A stretch of DNA of 64,000 nt, from positions 310,001 through 374,000 of the forward strand of contig JAHBYW010000003.1 of the NCBI GenBank assembly GCA_019635755.1, given 5' to 3'. The position numbers were made by a program, and so were the translations under genes. The stretch's first letter is position 1. Each line of letters opens with the position of its first letter. The DNA comes from Rhizobiaceae bacterium. Its GTDB lineage: Bacteria > Pseudomonadota > Alphaproteobacteria > Rhizobiales > Rhizobiaceae. Below, piece by piece: positions 52,924 to 61,539 of the stretch. Below the pieces are notes generated by a model. That model did not search any database and had not been told where the DNA came from. It saw only the letters and a list, made by a program, of their open reading frames with translations.

Positions 52924-54102
52924 TCAGAGCAGACGGGGGCGACCGGGCTCTGACTCCAGAATTGCGGCGTCGTCAAGACCGTCGACAAGCACTTTTGCCA
53001 CGGGAATATTGTCCAGAGGCCGCGTCAGATCGAAACAAGCGACCGCGAGACCTCGGTCCGCGGCGATGGAGATTGCAGTGGAAAAGTCGGCAGGCTTATC
53101 CCGTTTGGGATCATCTTGCCGTCTTCTGAACGCCAGCAGACCCTCGCCGACCCGGTAGAAGGCCGACCGCGCCAGAGCCTCCTCCTCCCGACGCGCAAGG
53201 CCCTCGGGGCCGTGCTCCCGGCGCTTGCGACCGGCCATCATCAGGCCGATCTCGCCCTGGCACAGCTCGAGCAGCGCGCTCAGGCAGGCGGTTTCCAGGG
53301 AGAAGCCCGATCCGAAGCCGAAGGCGGTGCCGAGGCCGGCGGTGCCGCCCGCGTCGGACCCGACCGCCACGACGGCATGAGCCAGCGCGTCCGGCGGTGC
53401 CATGTCGGCGAAGACGACGGGCCGCGCGGCTGGGCGGCGTATTTGCGCGATGGCGCCCAGGACCGACTCGCCGGAAGCGATCTCGGCCGGCATCGTCTCG
53501 CCTTGCCACCAGCGCGCGATCGCATCCCGCTCGACGCATTCCAGCAATGCACTCCCGGCGGCGGTCTGGAGTGTCTGGCCGGCGGCATAGCCCGTGCTCG
53601 ACGGGCCGGCGCGGCCGGCGGCGCGCAGGACACGTTCGACCGGCGCGGCCAGGCTTTGGCCCGAGGTCAGCGACGTGCCGGCAACGCTCGGCACCGCGCC
53701 GCTATCCGACGCCAGGCGCGGATCATATCCCATTTGGGACATGGCACGGAATTCCGCGGCCTCGCCGACGCAGGAAAGCAAGGCCTGGCCAAGCGTGAAG
53801 CCACGGCCCGCGGCATTGCCGGCCGGGCTGCCATCGGCCGCCGCGTCGGTGGCGCCGCAGAAGAAGGCACCCGGCGCGAGCGGCGTCTCCATCATGAAGA
53901 AGCGCTCCAGCGTCGCGGCAAACTCCAGCATGGCGATATGGTGGCGCACGGTCGCCGCGTCGCCGATCGGCGCGTCTGCTGCGGAGACGAGGCCCGTGGC
54001 CTTCAGGAACGCCATCGCCGCCGGATCGGCGGAGGCCGGCTCCGCCAACGCGCGGGCCGCGGCGCGGAACCTCGCGGCGTGCCCCGCGCGCTCGCCCGTC
54101 AA
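52924..54102 (-). CDS. YcaO-family ATP-dependent cyclodehydratase/thioamidation-type enzyme
   Basis: A 392-aa YcaO domain. Nucleotide-binding motifs are intact: S-x3-E-x2-E at 110-117 (SCVGEAAE), E-x2-E-R-D at 188-193 in ALLECVERDAIARWW, and A-x6-E-x2-Q at 272-282 (ACLSALLELCQ). DLTRPLDNIPVAKVLV (358-373) matches the C-terminal YcaO block, but the Pro-rich PxPxP tail of azoline-forming members is absent. YcaO proteins phosphorylate backbone amides to form azolines, thioamides or amidines in peptides. No E1-like/docking partner, flavin dehydrogenase or exporter gene is adjacent, so it is an orphan. It lies 89 bp upstream of the SARP gene on the same strand and is probably cotranscribed with it. 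Confidence 0.85.
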   Translation of the reverse strand: MTGERAGHAARFRAAARALAEPASADPAAMAFLKATGLVSAADAPIGDAATVRHHIAMLEFAATLERFFMMETPLAPGAFFCGATDAAADGSPAGNAAGRGFTLGQALLSCVGEAAEFRAMSQMGYDPRLASDSGAVPSVAGTSLTSGQSLAAPVERVLRAAGRAGPSSTGYAAGQTLQTAAGSALLECVERDAIARWWQGETMPAEIASGESVLGAIAQIRRPAARPVVFADMAPPDALAHAVVAVGSDAGGTAGLGTAFGFGSGFSLETACLSALLELCQGEIGLMMAGRKRREHGPEGLARREEEALARSAFYRVGEGLLAFRRRQDDPKRDKPADFSTAISIAADRGLAVACFDLTRPLDNIPVAKVLVDGLDDAAILESEPGRPRLL

Positions 54103-54518
54103 GATCGGGCCTCGCCCGGCGACCGCGAAACGACCGTTTTCAATCGATTCACGCGCATTTCACGGCGGCCCTTCGAGGTTTCACGCAAGCAATCGATCTC
54201 GGCCAGTCTGCAATGGGGAAGGGGGGAAGCCAAGATGGGTGTGCAAGGCAGGGGCGCCAAGAGAGCGCGTCGCGGCCGCGGACCGCGCGCGCCGGATAAA
54301 CTGACAGTTGAATTGATCGGCCCGGTTGCGCGCGGCTTCGGATCGGCAGAAGCCGCCGGCGGCGCCAGGCGGGCCGGCTACAGAGAGCAGTTCGAGCTGC
54401 GGATCGGCGCGTGGACGGCGCTGGTCGTCAAGGCCGTCGACTATGTCGACGGCTCGGTGTCATACGGCCTCCAGCCGCCCGCCGCCGAAACCAGCGCACG
54501 ATCCCTGGCGGGCGACGA
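54103..54518. other. Region upstream of the YcaO gene
   Basis: About 416 bp between the YcaO start and the 3' end of the ThuA gene. It holds the promoter side of YcaO, an AT-richer patch (CAATCGATTCACG near 54140), and the uncertain plus-strand frame from 54235. No other structure was found. Confidence 0.4.
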
Positions 54519-54615
54519 TCAGGCAGCGCGTGCCGCCCAGACCATGCCGCGCCGCACGATCGTGCGCATCTCGGGAACGTCGAACTCCTTGGCCTGGTGG
54601 CCGAGCGAGGAGTAG
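54235..54615 (+). CDS. Possible small protein (126 aa), divergent from YcaO
   Basis: The frame opens with MGVQGRGAKRARRGRG after the purine-rich site AAGGGGGGAAGCCAAG. It then reads TVELIGPVARGFGSAEAAGG and FELRIGAWTALVVKAVDYVDG, a plausible mix for a small folded domain. The last ~32 codons run antisense into the 3' end of the ThuA gene, and the frame belongs to a longer GC-rich open stretch starting at 53116. It could be a real gene divergent from YcaO or an artefact of high GC. No family is recognised. Confidence 0.35.
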   Translation: MGVQGRGAKRARRGRGPRAPDKLTVELIGPVARGFGSAEAAGGARRAGYREQFELRIGAWTALVVKAVDYVDGSVSYGLQPPAAETSARSLAGDDQAARAAQTMPRRTIVRISGTSNSLAWWPSEE

Positions 54616-55166
54616 AAGACGCGCCCGTTTCCGTGGCGCCGCTTCCAAACGACCGGCATGACGACGCCTTCGATCCAGGCGGCATGCTCGCCCGAAAACG
54701 TGGTGGTCGCCAGCACCTCGTTCGACGGGTCGACATGCATGTAGTACTGCTCCGAGCGGTAGGCGAAGCGCCCGATGCCCGACATCACCGGATCGTCCGG
54801 CTTCGACACGTCGACATGGTAGTCGATGACATTGCCGGGATGCGCCACCCACTGGCCGCCGGTCATGAACTGGTAGTCGACATTGTCCCGGAACGCGTCG
54901 CACATGCCGCCGTGGAAACCGGCGAGGCCGACGCCGTCGCGCACCGCCGCGCTGAGGCTCAGCGCCTCCTCCTTTTCGATCTTCGACATCGTGTAGATCG
55001 GCACGACGAGCGACAGGTCGCGCACGGCGGGGTCGGCGAACGCGGCGGTCGTCGTCTCGACACGGACGGCGAAGCCCTCCGCCTCCAGCATGTCGCGCAC
55101 GATCGCGGCGCATTGCTCCGGCTGGTGGCCGTCCCAGCCGCCCCACACGATCATGGCCTGCCGCAT
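54519..55166 (-). CDS. ThuA-domain protein
   Basis: A 215-aa glutamine-amidotransferase-like (ThuA) protein. The start MRQAMIVWGGWDGH shares one base with the stop of the SDR gene (TGATG), so the pair is coupled. Blocks IVWGGWDGHQPEQ, GVGLAGFHGGMCDAF, GGQWVAHPGN and GRVFYSSLGHQAKEF match ThuA. In rhizobia ThuA takes part in trehalose and related disaccharide oxidation, and many homologues lie in sugar-oxidation operons. Here it follows a pentose-type SDR and an AraD1-like gene, so a keto-sugar step is likely. Confidence 0.87.
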   Translation of the reverse strand: MRQAMIVWGGWDGHQPEQCAAIVRDMLEAEGFAVRVETTTAAFADPAVRDLSLVVPIYTMSKIEKEEALSLSAAVRDGVGLAGFHGGMCDAFRDNVDYQFMTGGQWVAHPGNVIDYHVDVSKPDDPVMSGIGRFAYRSEQYYMHVDPSNEVLATTTFSGEHAAWIEGVVMPVVWKRRHGNGRVFYSSLGHQAKEFDVPEMRTIVRRGMVWAARAA

Positions 55167-55939
55167 CACGCCCACCCGCCGTCGACGATGAAATCCTGTC
55201 CGGAGATCATGCGCGAATCGTCGGAGCCGAGAAAGAGCGCCGTGCGCGCGATGTCCTCGGGCATCACCCGCCCGGCGAGCGTCTGGCTGGCGTCGATCAG
55301 TGCGTTGGCGGCGTCGTCGATCCACAGGTCGATCTGGCGCTGGGTCATGACCCAGCCCGGCACGAGCGTGTTCACCCGGATGTTGTGCTTGCCGAGATCG
55401 CGGCCCAGCGAACGGCTCAATCCATGCATGGCGGCCTTGGACGCCGTGTAGGCCGGCATGTTTCCCGTATTGATCATCCACGAGATCGAGCCGAAATTGA
55501 CGATCGACCCGCCGCCCGCCTTGATCATGCCCGGCGCCACCGCCTGGATGGCGAAGAAACTGTGCTTCAGGTTCACGGCGATGCGGTTGTCCCAGTAGTC
55601 GGGCGTCACCTCGCGCCAGTCGTGCCGCTGGTCGTGCGCCGCGTTGTTCAGCAGGACCCGGCAGGCGCCGTGAGCCTTGGCGAAGGCCTGGATCGCGGCG
55701 CGATAGGCGTCCGTGTCGGTCACGTCGCAGCGGATGAACCTCACCGTTGCGCCGGTCCTGCCGAGTTTCGCCGCGAGTGCCGTGCCGTCCTTCTCGGCGA
55801 TGTCGACGAAACCGACCCGGGCGCCTTCGGTCGCGTAGGCGCGCACGATCGCCTCGCCGATGCCCGACGCGCCGCCCGACACGATGACGGGCACATTCTT
55901 CAGGCCCGGGTAGCGGGCGTAGATCGGTTTCCTTGCCAT
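55166..55939 (-). CDS. SDR-family sugar dehydrogenase (pentose/rhamnose 1-dehydrogenase type)
   Basis: A 257-aa classical SDR. The cofactor site is IVSGGASGIGEAIV, acidic Asp in VGFVDIAE suggests NAD preference, then NNAAHDQRHDW, catalytic Ser in NFGSISWM and YTASKAA. The sequence layout (NTGNMPAYTASKAAMHGLSRSLGRDL, VPGWVMT) resembles D-xylose/L-arabinose/rhamnose dehydrogenases that open the oxidative (Weimberg-type) pathways. It is transcribed 16 bp after the AraD1 gene. Substrate assignment is by resemblance and context. Confidence 0.88.
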   Translation of the reverse strand: MARKPIYARYPGLKNVPVIVSGGASGIGEAIVRAYATEGARVGFVDIAEKDGTALAAKLGRTGATVRFIRCDVTDTDAYRAAIQAFAKAHGACRVLLNNAAHDQRHDWREVTPDYWDNRIAVNLKHSFFAIQAVAPGMIKAGGGSIVNFGSISWMINTGNMPAYTASKAAMHGLSRSLGRDLGKHNIRVNTLVPGWVMTQRQIDLWIDDAANALIDASQTLAGRVMPEDIARTALFLGSDDSRMISGQDFIVDGGWA

Positions 55940-55955
55940 GCGGAATCTCGACGGT

Positions 55956-56942
55956 TCAGAGGGGCGTGACCGAGACGGAAACCGCCGCGGCCATCTTCAG
56001 GGGATTGCGAAGCGGGAGGCCAAAGTCGGGCGCCTCGATCTCGAACACGTCGCCTTCCTGTGTCCGGACACCGTCGGCGAAGGACAGCGTCGCCGTGCCG
56101 AACATGTGGACGTGCACGTCGCCCGGCTGCCTGAACACATCGTATTTGAAGTGGTGCAGCTCCAGGTTCCGGATGCTGTGCGACATGTTCGCCTCTCCCG
56201 ACAGGAAGGGCTTCTCCCACAGCGTGGCGCCGCCGCGCAGGATGCGGGAGGTGCCGCGCACGTCCGCCGGCAGCTCGCCGACGCGGATCTCCGGCCCGAA
56301 CGAGGCGGTGCGCAGCTTGGAATGGGCAAGCCAGAGGTAGTTCACCCGCTCGGTCACGTGGTCGGAGAACTCGTTGCCGAGCGCGAAGCCGACCCTGAAC
56401 GGCGAACCGTCGTCGCCGATGACGTAAATGCCTGCGATCTCCGGTTCCTCGCCGGCGTCCTCGGCAAAGGCCGGCGACAGAAGAGGCGCTCCGGGCGCGA
56501 CGGCCATCGTGCCGTTCCCCTTATAAAACCATTCCGGCTGAACGCCGGCTGCGTCGGCCACCGGCTTGCCGCCGTCGAGCCCCATCCGGAACATCTTCAT
56601 CGAGTCCGTCAGCGTTTCCTCGCCGGCCTCGAGCTTCTTGTGCATCGCATCGCGCGCGGCCGCCGAGCCGAGATGCGTCAGCCCGGTTCCCGTCAGGTGC
56701 AGATGCGCCGGATCGGGATGGCTGATCGGCGACCGGACCCGTCCGTCGCGCAGCGCGGCGGCGAGGTCGATTTCGCCGTCGAAGCCCTTACGCTCGGCCA
56801 GCGCGGCGATGCCGACGCCGCCCCGCGCCGCCTCCACCGCCATCGCATGGACGCTTGGCGTGTCCTTCACGGTGCGCGCCCGGCCGCCCTCGCGCAGCAC
56901 GACGCGGACACTGCCCCGGTCGCTGATCTCGGAAATGTGCAT
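55956..56942 (-). CDS. AraD1/GguC-type FAH-fold protein
   Basis: A 328-aa member of the AraD1 family (fumarylacetoacetate-hydrolase-like fold), often called GguC in rhizobia. The start MHISEISDRG follows GGGGAGACGAG; the longer frame is unsupported. Blocks are HLTGTGLTHLGSAAARD, GGKPVADAAGVQPEWFYKG, FALGNEFSDHVTERVNYLWLAHSK and GDVFEIEAPDFGLPLRNP. Family members are linked to L-arabinose and related pentonate oxidation (2-keto-3-deoxypentonate steps). It heads the three-gene operon with the SDR and ThuA. Confidence 0.87.
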   Translation of the reverse strand: MHISEISDRGSVRVVLREGGRARTVKDTPSVHAMAVEAARGGVGIAALAERKGFDGEIDLAAALRDGRVRSPISHPDPAHLHLTGTGLTHLGSAAARDAMHKKLEAGEETLTDSMKMFRMGLDGGKPVADAAGVQPEWFYKGNGTMAVAPGAPLLSPAFAEDAGEEPEIAGIYVIGDDGSPFRVGFALGNEFSDHVTERVNYLWLAHSKLRTASFGPEIRVGELPADVRGTSRILRGGATLWEKPFLSGEANMSHSIRNLELHHFKYDVFRQPGDVHVHMFGTATLSFADGVRTQEGDVFEIEAPDFGLPLRNPLKMAAAVSVSVTPL

Positions 56943-57166
56943 CTCGTCTCCCCTGCGGCGGCGTCCGTATTTGTGCGATTTGTCTGGCAAAAGCAATTGC
57001 CGCGAGGCCGCTGGCGCGCCGCGTCTGGCCCTATCGGCGGCCCTTGCAAGGCCACCGCTTTTCCGCCAAAAGCGCCGCTCCGTCGCGCCTGGCGCGGCGA
57101 CTGCCATCCGCGGCGTGCGGGCGATCGCGAGTGCGGTCGCGTGCGCCGCGACGTGAAAGACCGGCC

Positions 57167-58567
57167 ATGTCCATGACTGATGCCGCCGCCCTGGCGCCGG
57201 CTACCCTATGGCGCGACGAGATTCGCGCGATGCTCAGGCTGGCCTGGCCGATGGTTCTGACGAACCTGGCGCAGACGGCCATGACCGCGACCGACGTCAT
57301 GATCATCGGGCGGCTGGGCGCCGACGCGCTCGCCGCGAGCGCACTCGGCGTCAACATCTACTACACGCCGATGATCTTCGGCCTTGGCCTGATGCTCGCC
57401 ACGTCGCCGATGCTGGCCGTTGAACTCGGCCGGCGCCGCCACTCCGTCCGCGACCTGCGCCGCACCGTCCGGCAGGGCTTCTGGATCGCGATCATGGCCG
57501 CCATCCCGATCTGGGCCATCCTGTGGAATACCGACGACATCCTGATCGCGATGGGCCAGGACCCGGCGCTGGCCGAACAGGCCGGCATCTACATCCGCGC
57601 GCTGCAGTGGAGCCTGCTGCCGTTTTACCTCTACATCGTGCTGCGCTCCTTCATCTCGGCGCTGGAGCGGCCGCGCTGGGCGCTGGTCGTCGCGTTCACG
57701 GCCGTGGCGGTGAATGCGATCGGCAACTACCTGCTGGTCTATGGCAGCTTCGGCTTCCCGAGGCTTGGGCTTGCGGGGTCCGGCATCGCCACGACCTTCG
57801 CCAGCGGCCTGATGTTCGTCGGGCTGGCTATCGTCGTCACGCTGGATCCGAAGTTCCGGCGCTACCGGCTGTTCGGCAGGGTCTGGCGCGCCGACTGGCC
57901 ACGCTTTCGCGGACTGCTGCGGCTGGGCCTGCCGATCGCCGGCATCCTGCTGTTCGAGGTCGCGCTGTTCAATGGCGCGACCCTGTTGATGGGCCTCATC
58001 GACACGGCGTCGATCGCGGCCTACCAGATCGCCATCCAGATCGGATCCATCGCTTTCATGGTCCCGATGGGGCTCGGCCAGGCGGCAACCGTCCGCGTCG
58101 GCCTCGCCTTCGGCGCCGGCGACCGCGAGGGCATCCGCCGCGCAGGCTGGACCGCCTTCGTGCTGGCGATGTGCTTCATGTCCTGCACCGCACTGATGAT
58201 GATCAGCGTGCCGCACGCGCTGATTAGCGGCTTCATCGACCTTACCGATCCGGCCAACGATACGGTGGTCGGGCTCGCCGTCACCTTCCTCGCTTTCGCC
58301 GCGCTCTTCCAACTGGCCGATGGCGGACAGGCGGTCGGCATCGGCATGCTGCGCGGCCTGCAGGACACGACCGTTCCCATGGCCTTCGCGGGCATCGGAT
58401 ACTGGCTGGTCGGCATGCCGGTCGGCGTGGCGCTGGCCTTCTGGGCCGGTCTGGACGGCAGCGGCATCTGGATCGGCCTGTCCACCGGCCTGGCCGTCGT
58501 CGCGGTGCTTGTCATGTCGCGCTGGATCCGGCGGGAGCGGCTGGGTCTCCTGCCGCCCGCCAGTTGA
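57167..58567 (+). CDS. MATE-family efflux transporter
   Basis: A 466-aa inner-membrane antiporter with 12 predicted helices. The start MSMTDAAALAPATLWRDE (57167) follows a CCGGCC stretch; the longer frame is unsupported. MATE signatures are LTNLAQTAMTATDVMIIGRLGA (near 31-52), ALERPRWALVVAFTAVAVNAIGNYLLVYG and the second-half repeat GLQDTTVPMAFAGIGYWLVGMPVGV. The group matches the NorM-like branch exporting cationic drugs or metabolites with Na+ or H+. No regulator is adjacent and the true cargo is unknown. Confidence 0.93.
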   Translation: MSMTDAAALAPATLWRDEIRAMLRLAWPMVLTNLAQTAMTATDVMIIGRLGADALAASALGVNIYYTPMIFGLGLMLATSPMLAVELGRRRHSVRDLRRTVRQGFWIAIMAAIPIWAILWNTDDILIAMGQDPALAEQAGIYIRALQWSLLPFYLYIVLRSFISALERPRWALVVAFTAVAVNAIGNYLLVYGSFGFPRLGLAGSGIATTFASGLMFVGLAIVVTLDPKFRRYRLFGRVWRADWPRFRGLLRLGLPIAGILLFEVALFNGATLLMGLIDTASIAAYQIAIQIGSIAFMVPMGLGQAATVRVGLAFGAGDREGIRRAGWTAFVLAMCFMSCTALMMISVPHALISGFIDLTDPANDTVVGLAVTFLAFAALFQLADGGQAVGIGMLRGLQDTTVPMAFAGIGYWLVGMPVGVALAFWAGLDGSGIWIGLSTGLAVVAVLVMSRWIRRERLGLLPPAS

Positions 58568-58597
58568 CGCCGCAGTCTCCTGCCCGGCCGGCCGGGG

Positions 58598-59650
58598 CTA
58601 CGAGCCGAGCGACGGGCTGAACACGGTCAGGCTCAGCAGTTCGAACAGGACCTGCGCCCCGGCGTGCGCGGTGTTGTGGGTCGCGTCATATTGCGGCGCG
58701 ACCTCGACGATGTCGCCGCCGACGATGTTCACGCCCTTCATGCCGCGCAGGAGTTCCAGCGCCTCGCGGGTGGTCAGCCCGCCCACCTCGGGCGTACCCG
58801 TCCCCGGCGCGAACGCCGGATCGAGGCTGTCGATATCGAAGGACAGGTAGGTCGGCCCGTCGCCAACGACCGCGCGCGCCTTCTCGATGATCGCGGGAAG
58901 GCCCAGCCGGTCGATCTCCTCGGCGTGGATCACCGTCATCCCGGATTCGTAGGAGAACTCCCACAGATATTCCGACGGCCCGCGGATGCCGATCTGGATC
59001 GTCCGCGTCGGGTCGAGGACACCGTCCAGCACGGCGTTGCGGAACGGTCCGCCGTGATGGAACTTGGTCCCGTCGAAGGAGCCGCTGGTGTCGCAATGCG
59101 CGTCGATGTGGATCATCCCGACCGGACGCTTCTTGCCGACCGCCTTCAGGATCGGATGGGAGATCGAATGGTCGCCGCCCACGGACAGCGGGATCACGCC
59201 GCCGCCGACGATCTGGCCGATGCGCTTCTCGATGTCGTCATGGCTCTGCTCGAGCCGGTACCGGCTGCCGAACGGCACGTCGCCGATGTCGGCGACCCGC
59301 AGCTCGCGCACCGGCGCGGTCTCCAACACGTGGTTGTAGGGACCGATGCGGTCGATAGCGCGCAGCGCGCGCGGCCCGAAACGCGAGCCGGAGCGGTTGG
59401 TGACGCCGAGGTCCATCGGCATGCCGACCAGCGCTACCTGGAGGTCGCCGAAGTCTGGACCCTCCCAGTCGATTGGGCGATGCGGTGCCGACAGGAACGT
59501 CGGCATGCCCGCATAGGGCGCCGTGCGGGTGCCGGTCTTCGAGAACACCTTCTCCGCCACGCGCTTGAATTTCGGGTCGAACACGTCGCCGCCGCCGGCA
59601 TCCTGGTATTTGCGGCGCAGCGCTTCCAGCGCGGCCTTGTCGAAAGCCAT
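58598..59650 (-). CDS. speB: Agmatinase/guanidino-acid ureohydrolase
   Basis: A 350-aa ureohydrolase with a dinuclear Mn site: SVGGDHSISHPIL, HIDAHCDTSGSF and YLSFDIDSLDPAFAPGTGTPEVGG carry the conserved His/Asp ligands. The start MAFDKAALEALRRKY follows GAGGGGACTCCC; the longer frame crosses the neighbouring dehydrogenase. Enzymes of this subgroup hydrolyse agmatine to putrescine and urea, or guanidinobutyrate/guanidinopropionate, and sequence cannot separate these. Divergent from the Fe-ADH gene, with about 145 bp between. Confidence 0.88.
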   Translation of the reverse strand: MAFDKAALEALRRKYQDAGGGDVFDPKFKRVAEKVFSKTGTRTAPYAGMPTFLSAPHRPIDWEGPDFGDLQVALVGMPMDLGVTNRSGSRFGPRALRAIDRIGPYNHVLETAPVRELRVADIGDVPFGSRYRLEQSHDDIEKRIGQIVGGGVIPLSVGGDHSISHPILKAVGKKRPVGMIHIDAHCDTSGSFDGTKFHHGGPFRNAVLDGVLDPTRTIQIGIRGPSEYLWEFSYESGMTVIHAEEIDRLGLPAIIEKARAVVGDGPTYLSFDIDSLDPAFAPGTGTPEVGGLTTREALELLRGMKGVNIVGGDIVEVAPQYDATHNTAHAGAQVLFELLSLTVFSPSLGS

Positions 59651-59795
59651 GGGAGTCCCCTCGGATGAATTCTCCCGATTGTCGCGGGCGGCCCGCCAAA
59701 AGGCAACATGCGGACACTGCGGGCGAGGCTTTGCACGGCGTGGCCGCTTGCCTCGGGCTCCAAGTCGCGCCATCACCTGTGGCGGGAGGGTTGCG

Positions 59796-60956
59796 ATGAA
59801 CCCATTCGTCTTCAACACCACGCCGTCGATCGTCTTCGAGAACGGCGCATCGCGGCGGCTGCCCGAAATCCTCGGCCGCAGGCTGGGAAGCGCCATCCTG
59901 TTCGTCACCGATCCCGGGCTGCGCAGGCTCGGATTGTGCGACCCGGCGCTGGCCGCCCTTGCGCAGGCCGGCATGACCGTCACGGTGTTCGACAGCGTCG
60001 AGGCGGACCCGTCCCTGGCCACGCTCCTGAAGGCCGTCGAAGCGGGCCGATCGGCGGCGGTCGGCGGCGTCATCGGCTTCGGCGGCGGCTCCTCGATCGA
60101 CGTCGCCAAGCTCGCGGCGCTGCTCATCCGCTCCGGCGAGGACATCGACGCGGCGTGGGGTGTCGGCAACGCGAAAGGCCCGCGGCTGCCGCTGGCGCTG
60201 GTGCCGACGACGGCCGGGACCGGTTCGGAGGCGACGCCCGTCGCCATCATCACCGTGGCCGAGGAGGAAAAGCGCGGCGTCTCCTCGCCGCTCATCCTGC
60301 CCGACATCGCCGTGCTCGATCCCGAGCTGACGCTCGGCCTGCCGCCGGCGATCACGGCCGCAACCGGCGTCGATGCGATGGTGCACGCCATCGAGGCCTA
60401 CGCCTCCAGGAACGCCAACAACAATCCGCTGTCCAGGATGCTGGCGCGACAGGCGTTGCAGCTTCTGGGCGCCAATATCGAGACTGCCGTGTTCGACGGC
60501 GGCGACCTGGCTGCGCGCTCAGCCATGCTGCTGGGGTCGCTGCTCGCGGGCCAGGCCTTCGCCAATTCGCCGGTCGCGGCGGTCCATGCGCTGGCCTATC
60601 CGCTTGGCGGGACGTTCCACGTGCCGCACGGCCTTTCCAATGCGCTCGTGCTGCCGCATGTGCTGCGCTTCAACGCGCCCGACGCCGCGCACCTTTATGC
60701 CGAGATCGCAACCGACGCCTTTCCGGCTCTTGCCGGTGAGCCGTCGGTTCAGAGCCGCTGCGCCGGCTTCATCGAAGCGCTTGCCGACCTGTCCAAGCGG
60801 GTCGGGCTCCAGACACGGCTCCGCGACGTGGGTGTTGGGGAAGCGCATCTGGCGAAGCTCGCGGCCGACGCGATGAAGCAGACGCGCCTCCTGGTCAACA
60901 ATCCGCGCCCCGTGTCCGAGGCCGACGCGCTGGCCATCTACAGGGCGGCATGGTGA
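59796..60956 (+). CDS. Iron-containing alcohol dehydrogenase family protein
   Basis: A 386-aa group III dehydrogenase. ATG at 59796 follows GGGAGGG. NAD(P) binding is IGFGGGSSIDVAKLAALL and PTTAGTGSEATPVA. The metal ligands lie in TGVDAMVHAIEAYAS and AVHALAYPLGGTFHVPHGLSNALVLPHVLRF. Substrates range from simple alcohols and aldehydes to maleylacetate; no neighbour narrows it. It is followed by a palindromic repeat and then the thioesterase gene. Confidence 0.92.
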   Translation: MNPFVFNTTPSIVFENGASRRLPEILGRRLGSAILFVTDPGLRRLGLCDPALAALAQAGMTVTVFDSVEADPSLATLLKAVEAGRSAAVGGVIGFGGGSSIDVAKLAALLIRSGEDIDAAWGVGNAKGPRLPLALVPTTAGTGSEATPVAIITVAEEEKRGVSSPLILPDIAVLDPELTLGLPPAITAATGVDAMVHAIEAYASRNANNNPLSRMLARQALQLLGANIETAVFDGGDLAARSAMLLGSLLAGQAFANSPVAAVHALAYPLGGTFHVPHGLSNALVLPHVLRFNAPDAAHLYAEIATDAFPALAGEPSVQSRCAGFIEALADLSKRVGLQTRLRDVGVGEAHLAKLAADAMKQTRLLVNNPRPVSEADALAIYRAAW

Positions 60957-60965
60957 ATCTCTTGA

Positions 60966-61090
60966 TGCCCCCTCCACCATGCTCCGCATGGTCCCCCTCC
61001 CCCGCTTCGCGGGGGAGGATCGCGGTCGCGGCCGTCTTCGCCAGCAATCCTCCCCCGTGGGAGGGGAACCACGAAGTGGTGGAGGGGGCA
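60966..61090. repeat. Inverted-repeat intergenic element ending at a start codon
   Basis: Arms TGCCCCCTCCACCA (60966-60979) and TGGTGGAGGGGGCA (61077-61090) are perfect inverses (14/14). Inside are CCCCCGCTTCGCGGGGG (61004-61017 region) and a second GC hairpin. The right arm contains the GGAGGGGG ribosome site and the first base of the thioesterase ATG, so the element has become part of that gene's translation start. The same CCTCCACCA-type arms occur in rhizobial repeats. Confidence 0.75.
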
Positions 61091-61539
61091 TGACGACCGA
61101 TCGTCCCACGCCTTCCACGCGCGCCGGCTACAGGACCTTTCGGACCATCGCCACACGCTGGATGGACAATGACGTCTATGGGCACATGAACAATGTGGTC
61201 CACTATTCGCTGTTCGACACCGCCGTGAACGGCTGGCTGGTCGAGAACGGCGTGCTGGACATCCATCAAGGCGGCCAGATCGGCCTCGTGGTCGAAACGG
61301 GCTGCCGCTACCTCGCCGAACTCGCGTTCCCGGATGTCGTGACCGCCGGCATCCGCGTCGCGCGGCTCGGCTCGTCGTCGGTGCGCTACGAGATCGCCCT
61401 GTTCCGCAACGACGAGGACCGGGCGGCGGCCGAGGGCTTCTTCGTCCACGTCTATGTGGACCGCGAAACGCGGCGGCCGAAGCCCTTGGACAGCGCCTTG
61501 CGGGCCGCGCTGGAGGGCATCACCGTCGCGCCCCGTTAA
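61090..61539 (+). CDS. Acyl-CoA thioesterase (YbgC/4-hydroxybenzoyl-CoA type)
   Basis: A 149-aa hot-dog-fold thioesterase. The catalytic block is RWMDNDVYGHMNNVVHYSLFDTAVN (Asp26, with Tyr/His following as in YbgC-type DxDxxGHxNN), then VVETGCRYLAEL and a beta strand ending VDRETRRPKP. The start ATG shares its first base with the intergenic repeat. Substrate is likely a short or aromatic acyl-CoA; no pathway neighbour was found. Probably transcribed with the upstream dehydrogenase. Confidence 0.9.
   Translation: MTTDRPTPSTRAGYRTFRTIATRWMDNDVYGHMNNVVHYSLFDTAVNGWLVENGVLDIHQGGQIGLVVETGCRYLAELAFPDVVTAGIRVARLGSSSVRYEIALFRNDEDRAAAEGFFVHVYVDRETRRPKPLDSALRAALEGITVAPR

Noticed and set aside
53116-54234. 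Plus-strand open frame opposite the YcaO gene
   Set aside because: Antisense to the intact YcaO motifs; only its terminal part (54235-54615) was kept as a low-confidence gene.
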